Counted from the stretch's first letter, positions 1 through 5,188 are shown. The stretch is DNA of 5,188 nucleotides from an uncultured Acidobacteriota bacterium (GCA_937888665.1 CALBET010000850.1:1-5188), one strand, 5' to 3'. The notes: generated from the letters alone by a model not told the origin. Numbers and translations: made by a program.

Positions 1-101
1 ACGGGCTGGGACGTCATGGACCAGCGCTCAGCGGAGCAGCATGCTATCAGGTTCGGTCCGCGCAGCGCGTCCTCCGCCAGCGTGTCAAACCGGCGTTGGA
101 C

Positions 102-119
102 CGCTCCCGGACCGGAGCG
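102..119. repeat. Short inverted repeat upstream of the serine hydrolase promoter
   Basis: CGCTCC (102-107) and GGAGCG (114-119) are perfect complements around a 6-nt loop. No T-run follows on +, so it is not a standard intrinsic terminator. It could end an upstream transcript or be a protein site about 40 bp before the predicted -10, or be chance in GC-rich DNA. Confidence 0.3.
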
Positions 120-160
120 AAAACCAGGCGCGCGGTGACCGTGCACGGCCGAATGGGACG

Positions 161-169
161 TGCTACGCT
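161..169 (+). promoter_or_regulatory. Putative extended -10 promoter of the serine hydrolase gene
   Basis: TGcTACGCT matches TGnTAnnnT. The hexamer 17 bp upstream (141-146, GTGCAC) is a poor -35, which an extended -10 can tolerate. Transcription would begin near 176, leaving a leader of about 16 nt that just contains the ribosome binding site at 179-185. The same TGnTAnnnT form lies upstream of the lipoprotein and GNAT genes. Confidence 0.4.
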
Positions 170-191
170 CCGAAATCCAGAGGAGATCGTC

Positions 192-1697
192 ATGACACAC
201 CGACACATCGGTCGCGCCACCGTCGTACTACTTGTTCTCGCCCAGGCGGTGGTCGGCCGGGTCGGCGTGGCGGTGACCCACGCCCAGGAGGGACGAGAGG
301 CGATGCTCGCGCGCGCGACGGAGGCGGAACTGGACACCGACTACGCGCCGCCCCCGGGTGACCCGCTGTGGCATCACACCGCCGGGTTCGCGAAGACCCT
401 CTGTTCGGCCGTGTTCGTCACCGGTCTCGATCCGGAGTTCGCGGCAGAGAACGTCGGCTTCTTCAGCGCGCCCTACGAGTATCGTCATCATGTGACCAAG
501 ATCGACGTGGACCGCGACCAGCGTCAGGTGCACTTGACGCTCCCGGATGGTGTCGTGCGCACGGCGAAGTTCAACGGCGACCATGGATGCGTCGCCTTGC
601 CGATCGGCGTGGACGATGTGTACTTCGAGCCGGTCGACATCACGAGCACGCTGCCAGACCCGGCCACCCAGCCGTGGCCCATGGGTGACCTCCTACCCAA
701 CACGCCGCTCCCCGCCGGGATTGACGCCGACAAAGTCGCGGCGGCGGTGGAGGCGGCATTCGACCCGGCCGGCATGACGGGCGGTCTGGTGATCACCCAC
801 AAGGGGCGGATCATCGGTGAGCGCTACGGTGACGGCCTCACCATGCACACGCCGCTTGAAAGCTGGTCGATGGGCAAGAGCCTGACAGCCACGCTGATGG
901 GCGTGCTGATCAAGCAGGGGGTGTACGACCTCTACCAGCCGGCGCCGGTGCCCGAGTGGCAGACACCGGGCGACCCGCGGCAGCAGATCCGCATCGCCGA
1001 CATTCTCCATATGTCGAGCGGTCTCCGGTTCCGCGGCGTGGCCGACCCGGACCTCGACCCGGCGCTCGGCTACCCGGACCACCTCTATGTGTACACCGGC
1101 ACGGTGAACTCGTTCGAGTGGGCCGCCACCCGGCCGCAACAGTGGCCGCCGAACACCATCGGGCGCTACCGCAACTCGGACCCGGTCTTGATCAACTACC
1201 TCGTGCGGCTGGGCGTCGAAGGACGGGGCGATGAGTACCTGTCGTTCCCGCAGCGCGAACTGTTCGACAAGATCGGAGCCCGCGGGTTCGTGCTGGAAAC
1301 GGATCCCTACGGGAACTACCTGCTGCAGGGCTACGAGCTGGCCCCGGCGCGCGACTGGGCCCGACTGGGGAACCTGTATCTGCAGGACGGGGTCTGGAAC
1401 GGCGAGCGGATTCTGCCCGAGGGCTACGCGACGTTCGTCAGCACGCTCGCGCCGGCCTGGGAGGCGGACGGCCGCCCGATCTACGGCGGCTTCTTCTGGC
1501 TCAACGGGACCGGCACGTTCCCGGTGCCACGCGAGGCGTACTACATGTCCGGTGCCGGCGGGCAGACCACGCTCATCATCCCGTCACACGACCTGGTGGT
1601 GGTCCGGCAGGGACACTACGGCGGGGCGCGGGCGGGCGGGCAGGCTCTACGGAACGCGCTGGCGATCTTGATGGAGGCGGTGCCGCCCAGCAACTGA
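192..1697 (+). CDS. Exported serine hydrolase, class C beta-lactamase/PBP-like fold
   Basis: 501 aa. ATG 192 is chosen over the in-frame ATG 96 because AGAGGAG (179-185) sits 6 nt upstream and a signal peptide begins directly: basic MTHRHIGR, hydrophobic core about 11-22, likely cleavage after A31 (THA|Q). Catalytic-domain signatures are in order: SxxK as S226-M-G-K229, HMSSGL at 273-278, the tyrosine motif as Y326-R-N328 (usually YxN), and GAGGQ at 454-458 in place of the third KTG/HxG box. This set matches PF00144 enzymes of the NylB (6-aminohexanoate-dimer hydrolase)/esterase type rather than true beta-lactamases. Residues 32-185 are an additional N-terminal region with an AKTLCSAVF segment (C71) and HGC (C133), a pairing I associate with a subgroup of secreted serine hydrolases; a disulfide is possible. 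Inferred role: periplasmic Ser-nucleophile esterase, amidase or peptidase of unknown substrate. Fold is confident, substrate is not. Confidence 0.9.
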   Translation: MTHRHIGRATVVLLVLAQAVVGRVGVAVTHAQEGREAMLARATEAELDTDYAPPPGDPLWHHTAGFAKTLCSAVFVTGLDPEFAAENVGFFSAPYEYRHHVTKIDVDRDQRQVHLTLPDGVVRTAKFNGDHGCVALPIGVDDVYFEPVDITSTLPDPATQPWPMGDLLPNTPLPAGIDADKVAAAVEAAFDPAGMTGGLVITHKGRIIGERYGDGLTMHTPLESWSMGKSLTATLMGVLIKQGVYDLYQPAPVPEWQTPGDPRQQIRIADILHMSSGLRFRGVADPDLDPALGYPDHLYVYTGTVNSFEWAATRPQQWPPNTIGRYRNSDPVLINYLVRLGVEGRGDEYLSFPQRELFDKIGARGFVLETDPYGNYLLQGYELAPARDWARLGNLYLQDGVWNGERILPEGYATFVSTLAPAWEADGRPIYGGFFWLNGTGTFPVPREAYYMSGAGGQTTLIIPSHDLVVVRQGHYGGARAGGQALRNALAILMEAVPPSN

Positions 1698-1722
1698 GTG
1701 GTCCGGCGTTCCGGGCGGCCGT

Positions 1723-1868
1723 ATGGCCTATTGCGTGATTTGCGAACGAGCGCACGACCCCGATCTGCCCTGTGTCGGGCCGGCACAGATCCTGACGACG
1801 TCGGGCTGGAACCTCGCGATACCCGCAGCAACCGCACGGCGGACACGCCGGATGGCACGCTGCGGTGA
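1723..1868 (+). pseudogene. Small Cys-rich (CxxC-H-C) protein gene, apparently frameshifted
   Basis: From ATG 1723 the frame reads MAYCVICERAHDPDLPC, with C4, C7, H11 and C17 spaced like a small zinc-binding knuckle. After the TGT codon at 1771-1773 this frame turns into low-quality sequence overlapping the opposite-strand gene. The frame beginning at 1776 continues with coding-like third-position GC as RAGTDPDDVGLEPRDTRSNR and ends at TGA 1866-1868. Joining the two requires one net shift (2 extra bases, for example in TGTGT at 1771-1775, or one base lost nearby) and gives a product of about 47 aa. No good Shine-Dalgarno lies before ATG 1723; the gene follows the serine hydrolase stop by 25 bases and could be read through from it. 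I recall short CxxC...H...PC...RAG proteins of this shape but cannot name a family. A chance ORF remains possible. Confidence 0.35.
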
Positions 1869-1901
1869 CGCGTGGCCCCTCACAAAACCAAGGCTCGGTG
1901 G

Positions 1902-2259
1902 CTATCCCGACACCTGCTCGATCGACTTCTTGAGATCCTCCAGGTCGTCGCTGAGCACATGGCGGACCTTGATGCCATCCGCCTCCACGGTCACGACTTG
2001 TGTGAGGACCCCGTACTCTTCGTGCCACACCTGAATCGTGTGGGTGCCGGCCGGCACGTCCGCGAGCGTGAAGGTCCCGCTGAGGTGTTCCACGTCGCGC
2101 GGTCCTCGTCGATCAGCGCCTGGATCTCTTCTGGCTCGAGCTCGATTCCCGGGTTCTCGGACTCGAAGCCTTGCCGGGCCACCTGCCGACCCTCCATCAG
2201 CATGAGGTTGCTCGCCTCGACGAGCCGGACGGCCTCGTGGTGTCGTCGGTGTCGTTCAT
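1902..2259 (-). pseudogene. Carboxypeptidase-regulatory-like domain protein, apparently double-frameshifted
   Basis: GGAGGAG (2270-2264 on the minus strand) sits just before ATG 2259, a good start, but that frame (MNDTDDTTRP...) stops after about 20 codons. A second frame continues from about 2235 to 2100 with RLVEASNLMLMEGRQVARQ and an acidic ELEPEEIQALIDED segment. A third, from about 2100 to TAG at 1902, gives the recognisable C-terminus: GTFTLADVPAGTHTIQVWHE, residues 6-25 counted from GTG 2093. GxFxLxxVPxGTxTxxVWHExxG is the final beta-strand pattern of CarboxypepD_reg-type domains found behind plastocyanin-like modules. The usual preceding HPxFAVTDxxG stretch is absent. It ends in a charged helical tail (about 43-63). 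The reconstructed protein would be about 118 aa, without a signal peptide. The N-terminal half is unrecognised. Either a decayed gene or base-calling errors in an intact one. Confidence 0.5.
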
Positions 2260-2386
2260 CGCGCTCCTCCGCTGAATCATGTGGTCAGTCTCATCGCAGG
2301 ACACCACTCACGTCGCTTGCATGATCCGATCCACTAGAGCCCCAGCCGTCTGTCGTCATCACCCCGAGACCAGGTCCGGCGTGTGT

Positions 2387-2395
2387 TGGTAGACT
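2387..2395 (+). promoter_or_regulatory. Putative extended -10 promoter of the lipoprotein gene
   Basis: TGgTAGACT matches TGnTAnnnT, with no convincing -35 at 17-18 bp. A start near 2402 gives a leader of about 30 nt containing the purine-rich ribosome binding site at 2415-2424. Confidence 0.42.
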
Positions 2396-2431
2396 TGCAG
2401 CGGGGGAGCAGCTCAGAGGGGGGACAGAACC

Positions 2432-2845
2432 ATGATAGGTCGATGGCTTGGGGTGGCGTCACTGGTCGGGGTAGCGGCACTCGGATGCACCCAGCCGCAA
2501 GCAGACGAGAACAGCCTGCGCAACTCGTTCGCGGAGCAGATCGCCACGAGCAGCTTCGTCAGCAACTTCGCGCACGAGGGTGACGAATTCAGTTTCTCTG
2601 GTCCCGACGGCGAGGGCGGCACCGTCGCGTGGCGCGTGCGGATCGAGACGTCACTCGTCGAGCCTGTCGATTTCAACGACGACGCCCCTTTCACAGGACG
2701 CATCTTGTCCGAGTGGAAGAAAGACGGGGAGGTCGCCCAATACCTGGGCAACATGACCGCGATACCGAAAGAGTTCCAGGACCGGGGGCTGGCGCAGGAG
2801 TGCTGGGCCAACTGGATCGCGGCCGAGCGCCGTTGGGATTGGTAA
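2432..2845 (+). CDS. Small putative lipoprotein of unknown function
   Basis: 137 aa. AGAGGGGGGA (2415-2424) lies 7 nt before ATG 2432. The N-terminus MIGRWLGVASLVGVAALGC is a short lipoprotein signal with the acylated Cys at C19. The lipobox is A-L-G-C, with Ala rather than Leu at -3, so it is acceptable but not ideal. The mature part (about 118 aa) has no transmembrane segment and is acidic and polar. It has a likely beta-rich middle (EFSFSGPD..., GGTVAWRVRIETS at about 62-74) and a Trp-rich C-terminus (ECWANWIAAERRWDW) with one further Cys. I do not recognise the family. It stands alone: the gene to its left is broken and on the other strand, and the GNAT gene converges on it with a 28-bp gap that holds no clear terminator. 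Codon use matches the neighbours, which supports a real gene. Likely membrane-anchored on the periplasmic side; role unknown. Confidence 0.75.
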   Translation: MIGRWLGVASLVGVAALGCTQPQADENSLRNSFAEQIATSSFVSNFAHEGDEFSFSGPDGEGGTVAWRVRIETSLVEPVDFNDDAPFTGRILSEWKKDGEVAQYLGNMTAIPKEFQDRGLAQECWANWIAAERRWDW

Positions 2846-2873
2846 GGCCCCGGGCAGGCTACGCTTGTGCTCT

Positions 2874-3476
2874 CTAGTACATGTGCGCGGCGGGGTCGTC
2901 GAGCACGATCGGCTCGCCGACCTGCAGCTCGTACACGTGGAGGTCGTGCGGCTCGCCCTCGAAATACCTGATGTGGGCCGAGAACGTGGCCACCTTGACG
3001 AAACCGATCGCCTCGGCCGTGTGCGTGGCCGCTCGCTCGGTATCGGCGACCACCTCGAACACGAGCTTTTCGAGCTGCGAGTCGCCGGCACAGGCGACAT
3101 CCACCAGCGCATGCAGCAAGGTGCGCCCCACGCCCCGGTTCCGATGGTCCGGGTCGATGACGATGCGGAGTTCGCCGATGTGCCGACGCGCCTCGGCGCG
3201 GCTGCGGTGCAGCGTGCCGTCGCCGATGATCCGGTCGCCATCCCAGGCGAGCAACGGCAGCACCCGTGTGTAGTCGAGCTCGCGCACCCAGCGGTCGATG
3301 ACCTGCGTCGAGGTCACATCCTCTTTGAGGTACAGCCGCTCAGGGGCAGGCACTCGCCGGAAGAACTCGAGTAACGCCGTCTTGTCGTCTGCAGTCAGCG
3401 GGCGCAGGGTGACTGGTCCTCCAGCGAGCTCTATGGTCGCCGGCCAGCCGCCGGTGGAAGAAGCCTGAGTCGTCAT
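2874..3476 (-). CDS. GNAT family N-acetyltransferase
   Basis: 200 aa. ATG 3476 is chosen because translation further upstream reads through a low-complexity shadow and because a promoter ends right before it. The fold order is visible: N-terminal strand with VTLRPLTADD (22-31), helix with EFFRRVP (37-43), strands LLAWDGDRIIGDGTL (75-89) and GELRIVIDPDHRNRGVG (101-117), then helix GRTLLHALVDVA. The acetyl-CoA pyrophosphate loop (motif A, R/QxxGxG/A) is R112-N-R-G115-V-G117. The later part VADTERAATHTAEAIGFV (143-160) is the usual C-terminal helix plus GF turn. It would transfer acetyl from acetyl-CoA to an amine in the cytoplasm; the acceptor cannot be predicted. No Shine-Dalgarno precedes the start, consistent with a leaderless mRNA. 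It is transcribed divergently from the exported enolase-like gene and convergently with the lipoprotein gene. Alternative substrates, such as a protein N-terminus or a small molecule, cannot be separated. Confidence 0.92.
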   Translation of the reverse strand: MTTQASSTGGWPATIELAGGPVTLRPLTADDKTALLEFFRRVPAPERLYLKEDVTSTQVIDRWVRELDYTRVLPLLAWDGDRIIGDGTLHRSRAEARRHIGELRIVIDPDHRNRGVGRTLLHALVDVACAGDSQLEKLVFEVVADTERAATHTAEAIGFVKVATFSAHIRYFEGEPHDLHVYELQVGEPIVLDDPAAHMY

Positions 3477-3506
3477 GTGACAAACGCTAACAGACAGCGT
3501 TAACTT
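3477..3506 (+). promoter_or_regulatory. Weak putative promoter of the enolase-like gene
   Basis: GTGACA (3477-3482, five of six matches to TTGACA), an 18-bp spacer and TAACTT (3501-3506, a TAnnnT form, three of six matches to TATAAT). It predicts a leader of about 75 nt. The weak -10 makes this tentative. Confidence 0.28.
3483..3501. promoter_or_regulatory. Inverted repeat, possible operator between divergent genes
   Basis: AACGCT (3483-3488), 7-nt spacer, AGCGTT (3496-3501): a perfect 6-bp dyad over 19 bp. It overlaps the extended -10 of the GNAT promoter and lies between the weak -35/-10 pair proposed for the enolase-like gene. A regulator bound here could act on both. Size and spacing would suit a TetR- or MarR-type dimer, but no regulator gene is in the window. 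Confidence 0.42.
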
Positions 3507-3512
3507 TTGCAA
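3484..3512 (-). promoter_or_regulatory. GNAT promoter, probably giving a leaderless mRNA
   Basis: On the minus strand: -35 TTGCAA (3512-3507), a 17-bp spacer, then extended -10 TGtTAGCGT (3492-3484). A start 6-8 nt downstream falls at about 3476-3478, on or next to ATG 3476. This agrees with the lack of a ribosome binding site. It is the best-formed promoter in the window. Confidence 0.55.
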
Positions 3513-3586
3513 GCAATGTAACAGGACCGCATTCTCGTCCTGCGATGGCGCAACACTCGGTTCCGTGGTCTCGCGGAGGCACCACC

Positions 3587-4891
3587 ATGACACGACACCT
3601 GACACGACCCAGCCGTCGCCGGTTTCTCCGACAGACGGGCGGGTTCGCCGCCCTCGCCGCGACCATCGGCGCCCCACGCGCCCTGTTCGCGTCGCAGGCC
3701 CCGGCCGTTCGGATTCGCACCGTCGACGCCTATCCGATTTACATCAACCAGCGCTCAGACGGGTTGCTGGACGCCCCACACTTCTCAGGCGACGACGACC
3801 CGCGCCGCTGGCGTTTCGGCGGACCGTTCGAACAGCTTCCATCGGCCATCATCGCCATCATCAAAACCGACCAGGGCATTACCGGGTTCGGCATGGGCGC
3901 CGGCGGCAGTGTGGCGGTCGAAATTATCGACGGGCACCTGAAGCATCTGCTGATAGGAGCCAACGCGCTCAACGTCGAGCAGCTCTGGGATCAGATGTAT
4001 ACGTCCGCCGTGCTGTACGGGCGGCGGGGCGTCTTCGCCATGGCGTTGAGCGCCGTCGACAATGCGCTGTGGGACATCGTCGGCAAGCATGCCGGACAAC
4101 CGGTGCACGAGCTGCTGGGTCGAGCGGACCCCGGCCCCGGGCGCCCCCCCTCCGCGAGTGACCGCACGTTCTCCCGCAGAGACCGGATTCCGATCTATCA
4201 GACTGGTGGGGACATCGCCGAAGGCAAGGCCGGGGGGGTGCGGCATTTCAAGCGTTCGCTCCCGATCGGTCCGCACACCTCGGCGGAGGAGATGGATCGG
4301 AGCATCGACTCTGTGCTGGCGGCGCGCGAGGCGATGGGGCCGGACGGCAACCTGATGACCGATTGCGTCTCGCGCGACGGCACGGTCGACTGGGCGGTGC
4401 CGCTGGCCGAACGGCTGCGCCCGGCCAACCTGTATTTCATGGAAGAGCTGCTATCGCCGGACAACGTGTTCGGCTACGCCGAGCTGGTACGACGGATCGG
4501 CGGCGGCGGCCCCGGCTGGACCAAGGTCGCCTGTGGCGAGCATGAGTACACGGAACACGGATTCGATGTGCTCATCCGGCTCAACTCGGCCGAAATCCTG
4601 CAGCCGGATATCACCTGGTGCGGGGGCACCACGGCAGGGCGTCGCATCTCGCGTCTGGTGGCGGCGGCCGGTCTCGAAATCATTCCGCACCGCGGCGGCA
4701 GCTCGTGGGGCTTCCCGATCGCCCTCACGTCGCCGAGCTGCACGATGGCTGAGAGCTTCCCGGCCGGGTCGACGATTCTCGACGCCATGTCGTGTACCGT
4801 CGAGAACGGCGAGGTCATCGCCCCGACCAGTCCGGGGTTCGGCACCACGCTGACCGAGCAGATGGTGCTCGAACACCGGCTGACGGCGTAA
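3587..4891 (+). CDS. Tat-exported enolase-superfamily enzyme (rhamnonate dehydratase-like)
   Basis: 434 aa. ATG 3587 is preferred over in-frame ATG 3545: GGAGG (3575-3579) is 7 nt upstream, and the protein then opens with a Tat signal, SRRRFLR at 9-15, an Ala/Gly-rich core at about 18-29 and a probable cleavage region near 35-37. Residues about 41-165 are the capping domain (MR_MLE N), ending in LWDIVGKHAGQPVHELLG. The barrel follows: FKRSLPIGP (221-229), first metal ligand D259 in LMTD, second E286 in FMEE, third E318 in GEHEYT, the LQPDITWCGG strand with D341, and H368 in IIPH, a likely His-Asp dyad. GEHE plus QPDxxWCGG plus PH resembles L-rhamnonate dehydratases (RhmD) more than mandelate racemases. 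Predicted Mg-dependent alpha-proton abstraction and dehydration of an acid sugar or related carboxylate, outside the cytoplasm. A Pro/Arg-rich insert at about 181-198 is unusual. Exact substrate unknown. Confidence 0.88.
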   Translation: MTRHLTRPSRRRFLRQTGGFAALAATIGAPRALFASQAPAVRIRTVDAYPIYINQRSDGLLDAPHFSGDDDPRRWRFGGPFEQLPSAIIAIIKTDQGITGFGMGAGGSVAVEIIDGHLKHLLIGANALNVEQLWDQMYTSAVLYGRRGVFAMALSAVDNALWDIVGKHAGQPVHELLGRADPGPGRPPSASDRTFSRRDRIPIYQTGGDIAEGKAGGVRHFKRSLPIGPHTSAEEMDRSIDSVLAAREAMGPDGNLMTDCVSRDGTVDWAVPLAERLRPANLYFMEELLSPDNVFGYAELVRRIGGGGPGWTKVACGEHEYTEHGFDVLIRLNSAEILQPDITWCGGTTAGRRISRLVAAAGLEIIPHRGGSSWGFPIALTSPSCTMAESFPAGSTILDAMSCTVENGEVIAPTSPGFGTTLTEQMVLEHRLTA

Positions 4892-4905
4892 CCGGAGCGG
4901 GTCTG

Positions 4906-4926
4906 GGCGGGGTCTGACGCCCCGCC
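4906..4926 (+). terminator. GC hairpin after the enolase-like gene, possible terminator
   Basis: GGCGGGG (4906-4912) pairs perfectly with CCCCGCC (4920-4926) across a 7-nt loop, 14 nt after the stop codon. No U-tract follows, so it would be a hairpin-only type or depend on Rho. A separate GC palindrome lies at about 4940-4950. Position between a stop codon and a predicted promoter favours a role in 3'-end formation. Confidence 0.45.
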
Positions 4927-4977
4927 GGGCGTGCTCCCTGGGCCCCCGGGGGTCGGTACTGATCACCGTGGCAGGTG

Positions 4978-4983
4978 TATATT
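4978..4983 (+). promoter_or_regulatory. Putative -10 element before the MBL-fold gene
   Basis: TATATT, the best TATAAT match in the window (five of six), lies in an AT-rich pocket of otherwise GC-rich DNA and is preceded directly by TG. No clear -35 is seen at 16-18 bp. Initiation near 4990 would give a leader of about 33 nt that includes the ribosome binding site at 5010-5015. Confidence 0.42.
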
Positions 4984-5022
4984 TGTGCCTCGCCGGAACG
5001 GCACCGAACGGGGAGAGTTCTC

Positions 5023-5188
5023 ATGAAACGAATCACAATGCTAGGTACGCTGGTCGCGCTCAGTGTGGTCGCGACCATGGGCCGCCCGATCGCACAGGGC
5101 AACGTCGCCGACATCGAACAGGTGAAGGACAACCTGTACCTGATTACCGGCGGAGGCGGTAACACCGCGGCCTTCGTCACCGACGGCG
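5023..5188 (+). CDS. Exported MBL-fold metallo-hydrolase, N-terminal fragment (cut by window end)
   Basis: Only the first 55 codons are present. ATG 5023 follows GGGGAG (5010-5015) at 7 nt. MKRITMLGTLVALSVVATMG is a Sec signal peptide, with cleavage probably after A24 (PIA|Q). The mature start reads VADIEQVKDNLYLITGGGGN followed by TAAFVTDG, the first two beta-strands typical of metallo-beta-lactamase fold hydrolases (VxxNLYxIxGxGGNxxxFVTxxG). The metal-binding HxHxDH motif would lie some 30-40 residues beyond the window edge, so catalytic competence cannot be judged. Likely a periplasmic zinc hydrolase, with substrate open. It appears to be an independent transcription unit from the enolase-like gene 131 bp upstream, because a hairpin and a -10-like element lie between them, though read-through is possible. 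Confidence 0.8.
   Translation, partial: MKRITMLGTLVALSVVATMGRPIAQGNVADIEQVKDNLYLITGGGGNTAAFVTDG

Noticed and set aside
20..31. 12-base exact repeat ACCAGCGCTCAG also at 3747-3758.
   Set aside because: A single 12-mer pair in 5 kb of GC-rich DNA, one copy inside a coding region, with no flanking similarity; likely chance.
1..138. Possible C-terminal tail of an upstream gene in the first frame (TGWDVMDQRSAEQHAIRF..., stop at 136-138).
   Set aside because: Third-position GC is high, but the segment is short, turns Arg/Pro-rich and matches nothing recognisable; a second frame is also open. Not enough to call.
96..191. Longer serine hydrolase starting at ATG 96.
   Set aside because: The predicted promoter and ribosome binding site lie downstream of 96, and the extension would bury the signal peptide.
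1716..1729. GGCC-GTAT-GGCC hairpin after the serine hydrolase stop as terminator.
   Set aside because: Only a 4-bp stem and no T-run; too weak to report.
1872..2324. Open frame of 150 codons on the plus strand.
   Set aside because: It is antisense to the WHE-domain gene and has Ser/Arg-rich shadow composition without motif or ribosome binding site.
2846..2873. Bidirectional terminator between the convergent lipoprotein and GNAT genes.
   Set aside because: Only a small GGCCCCGGGC self-complementary patch is present; no stem with loop and no T-run on either strand.
3477..3677. N-terminal extension of the GNAT protein to an upstream ATG.
   Set aside because: It crosses the intergenic promoter region and the opposite gene's signal sequence; composition is shadow-like.
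3545..5022. Operon of the enolase-like gene with the MBL-fold gene as a new catabolic pair.
   Set aside because: 131-bp gap with a hairpin and a -10-like element argues for separate transcripts; functional linkage is not shown by the sequence.

Overview
This is a GC-rich bacterial window with a strong G/C bias at third codon positions. It holds four intact genes, the start of a fifth, and a short stretch of broken reading frames. The taxon cannot be fixed from the sequence. High GC, several exported enzymes (a Tat-signal enolase-superfamily protein, a signal-peptide serine hydrolase, a secreted MBL-fold protein) and promoters with a TGnTAnnnT extended -10 would suit an environmental Acidobacteriota (Vicinamibacteria-like) or similar genome. 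That is an impression, not a demonstration.

Layout. 192-1697 (+): exported penicillin-binding-protein/class C beta-lactamase-like serine hydrolase with an extra N-terminal region. 1723-2259: decayed or misread stretch with a small Cys-rich gene on + (one apparent frameshift) and, on -, a gene whose C-terminus is a carboxypeptidase-regulatory-like beta-sandwich (two apparent frameshifts). 2432-2845 (+): small lipoprotein of unknown function. 2874-3476 (-): GNAT N-acetyltransferase, convergent with the lipoprotein gene. 3587-4891 (+): Tat-exported enolase-superfamily enzyme resembling rhamnonate dehydratases, divergent from the GNAT gene across a 110-bp region with an inverted repeat and facing promoter-like elements. 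A GC hairpin follows it. 5023-5188 (+): N-terminus of an exported MBL-fold hydrolase, cut by the window edge.

The genes do not look like one operon. Most have their own ribosome binding site, several have a recognisable promoter, and orientation changes four times. The shared theme is cell-envelope or periplasmic hydrolysis and catabolism: serine hydrolase, lipoprotein, exported sugar-acid dehydratase-like enzyme and MBL hydrolase all carry export signals, and only the GNAT enzyme looks cytoplasmic. I found no mobile element, CRISPR array, tRNA or rRNA, and no convincing new multi-gene system. The most informative observations are three apparent frameshifts of the same net sign within about 500 bases, a probably leaderless GNAT transcript, and the inverted repeat in the divergent promoter region.
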